Below are positions 62,090 through 64,000 of a DNA stretch of 64,000 nt, piece by piece. The translations under genes and the position numbers were made by a program. This DNA is from Phylloscopus collybita (lineage: Eukaryota; Chordata; Aves; Passeriformes; Phylloscopidae), in the NCBI GenBank assembly GCA_027886175.1, contig JAJNNQ010000100.1, positions 3,263,501-3,327,500 of the forward strand. The letters run 5' to 3'. The first letter of the stretch is position 1. The number at the start of each line of letters is the position of its first letter. Below the pieces are notes generated by a model. That model saw nothing but the letters and a program-made list of their open reading frames with translations, had not been told where the DNA came from and ran no database searches.

Positions 62090-64000
62090 AAAGAACTTGT
62101 TGACATGAAGCATGTGGAGTCACTCATCCAGCATTGTGCAAGGGCTGTAAATCTGCCTGGAAATGAAGCATGAAATGCATCATAAAAAATATATCATCAA
62201 AAAACTATAAGATCAGCTTGAAATTTCTGGTAGGTAACTTGGGGGTAGGTTACATGTCTGCACTTTAAATCAAATGCTCTTCAGCTGTATATCCCTGCAC
62301 AGAACTCCTTTCACCCATTTCCCTCTCCTTGCACCAGCTCTCAGTAAAATCCTCACACCATTTTCTGTAAATTCAGCAGAGGAAACTCTGCAATCTGAAA
62401 GTCAATACAAACACTGCCACGGCGAGTGAGTTACAGCAGAAGCATCTCTGGTTTAAAATTTGGGGAAAATAAAGCTCAGTAATGAAAGAGAGAACTCCTC
62501 CTCTCTTGCAAATGTTTTGTTGGCTCAACTAATGCAGCTCCCCATTCTCCTTATTGCTTTAAGATGTTCTTCTGACCTCCATAACCCCGCTGCAATCATC
62601 CTCTTGGTCTTAGTTTCTCTTTCTTCACCTCCCCAAAGACTGTTATTGCCTTTCTGTGACCAGATGAAAACCAGATGGGGGGGATAAAGGGGGAGGGATG
62701 AAGATTTGGGTGTCTTACCTGGATTTTTGCCGTGCCTGGTGAGTATGGGTAAGCATGATCAAAATTAAATCATTAAATTACTCTCTAAAACCTAATAAAA
62801 ATCGTTCTTTTGGTTTTACTGCTGTGCCAAGGCAGTTGGAGTCGTGGTCCTTCCAAATTACAACGGGCCAGAGGTTTATCTCACCTAAATTTCTCTGCAC
62901 TACAAACCAGCCAACAAATTGCCCAGCACAAATCTACAGGAGGTCCCTCAACCTCCAATCATTCATCAAGAAAAGGCTGCAGAGAGCAACGGGGAAATGA
63001 TTCTCTTGCCCACTGAAGAAACAGAAAATAAGAGCAGTTTGTGAAACAAACCGAGGCTCATCTTTTCCCTGGTATCTCCTGGAGCTTGGTTTTTATGATA
63101 ATTCTTGAAGGTGAAGCAATGAACCACAGTCCTTACACCTGGAGTAACTCGTGCCCTGTATTTACATTATTGAACTGTTTCATCTTCAGTCTGGGATGCT
63201 CTGTGCCTTTTCCCTGGATTTTTGGAGCCCTGGGACGCAGCATTGTGCAATCCCCCGCCGCTGCAGCTCTGCCTGTTGTAGTGGAAAAGTTTTTGAGCAA
63301 ATAAAAAAGCTCCTTGGCCGGACACCAAACACACTCTTCAGAATTAATGTCAGGGCTTTGCTCAGGCTCAGCTTGCATGGCTAGCAAGAGCTGATGTGGC
63401 CTAGACCTGCAGCAGCCCGCTGACACCTCCATCCATCCTGCTGGCTGTTGCTGTGCAGGGGAGCCCTGTGTTTGCCTCTGCTCCCAGCAGACTGGGAGTC
63501 TGGGTTTAAGCTTTTCCTGACTCCTGCTCTGATTTGTAGCTTGCAGCCTGCTGCTTTCCCAGCCAGGAGCTTATCCTCCCACTGCCATCACCTCCCAAGC
63601 AAACAGAAACCTCTTCTGTCACCTCACCATCATTGCTGTGAAAAACACGATTCACTTATTATGTAAAATTTATAAGTTTAATAAAAGTAAAATAAAATAG
63701 ACAATAAGGAGGAAAAAAAAAAAAAAACCCAAAGCTCTTTTTGGCTGAGGTGCTGATACCAACAAGATCAGCACGTCGTCTCTTTTCAGATCCTTTGTTT
63801 TAAGGACTTCTGTGTTACAGATTTAAATGAGCTAATACATGATTCAAATATTCATTTTGGTTTCAAGACCCCCCCCTTAAGTACAAAGTTTATTTATGGG
63901 GCTCCATAGAGTCTGGATGGAGGTGGTAAATCTGTCTTCTTTAAAAAGGCTCAATTGTTCCTTACCTTCAGGAATTCCAGATGTCCCTCCTGTCTTCTAT

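Larger units (their letters stand above)
57293..64000. other. Intergenic sequence without recognised gene
   Basis: A G/T tract (59788-59908), an A21-like run near 61226, an A48 run (62037-62084) and an A-rich run near 63712-63727 occur. No exon of CRISPLD2 or any other family was identified on either strand. Confidence 0.5.

Overview
The window looks like a bird genome. It carries short CR1 LINE tails, some ending in the avian ATTCTATGATTC-type signature, and solo ERVL-type LTRs with 5-bp target-site duplications. Long A/C-only low-complexity tracts and general resemblance of the LTRs suggest a passerine, which is an inference. Genes are sparse and intron-rich. No bacterial features, CRISPR arrays, tRNA or rRNA genes were seen.

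Left edge (1-4600): the last coding exon of ZDHHC7 (+ strand, 497-673) with its 3' UTR and a candidate poly(A) signal near 2576. Middle (about 4600-30604): a complete ten-coding-exon nuclear receptor gene on the - strand. All ten exons were joined by GT/AG splice sites with matching phases, giving a 457-residue open frame (1374 nt including stop). The protein is an HNF4-family receptor with an A/B domain, a two-zinc-finger DNA-binding domain, a ligand-binding domain with AF-2 helix, and an F domain. From recalled family sequences it matches neither HNF4A nor HNF4G closely, so it is called HNF4B (HNF4 beta), the paralogue present in frogs, fish and birds but lost from mammals. ZDHHC7 and HNF4B are convergent. 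In mammals ZDHHC7 lies beside CRISPLD2 (human 16q24.1), while HNF4A and HNF4G lie near the CRISPLD relatives R3HDML and CRISPLD1, so the location supports an old genome-duplication (ohnolog) origin.

Right half (30605-64000): the HNF4B promoter region with candidate GATA and PBX/MEIS sites, then about 33 kb in which no exon could be recognised. That stretch holds CR1 tails, one solo LTR with a 5-bp duplication, A/C or G/T tracts, long A or T runs, a perfect 14-bp-arm hairpin and a palindromic homeodomain-type site. No CRISPLD2 exon was found, so that gene, if it is the neighbour, lies beyond the window.

One solo LTR lies in HNF4B intron 1, only 60 bp from the splice acceptor of the exon that encodes most of the DNA-binding domain. 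Several tandem repeats and retroelement pieces also sit very close to HNF4B splice sites without breaking them.
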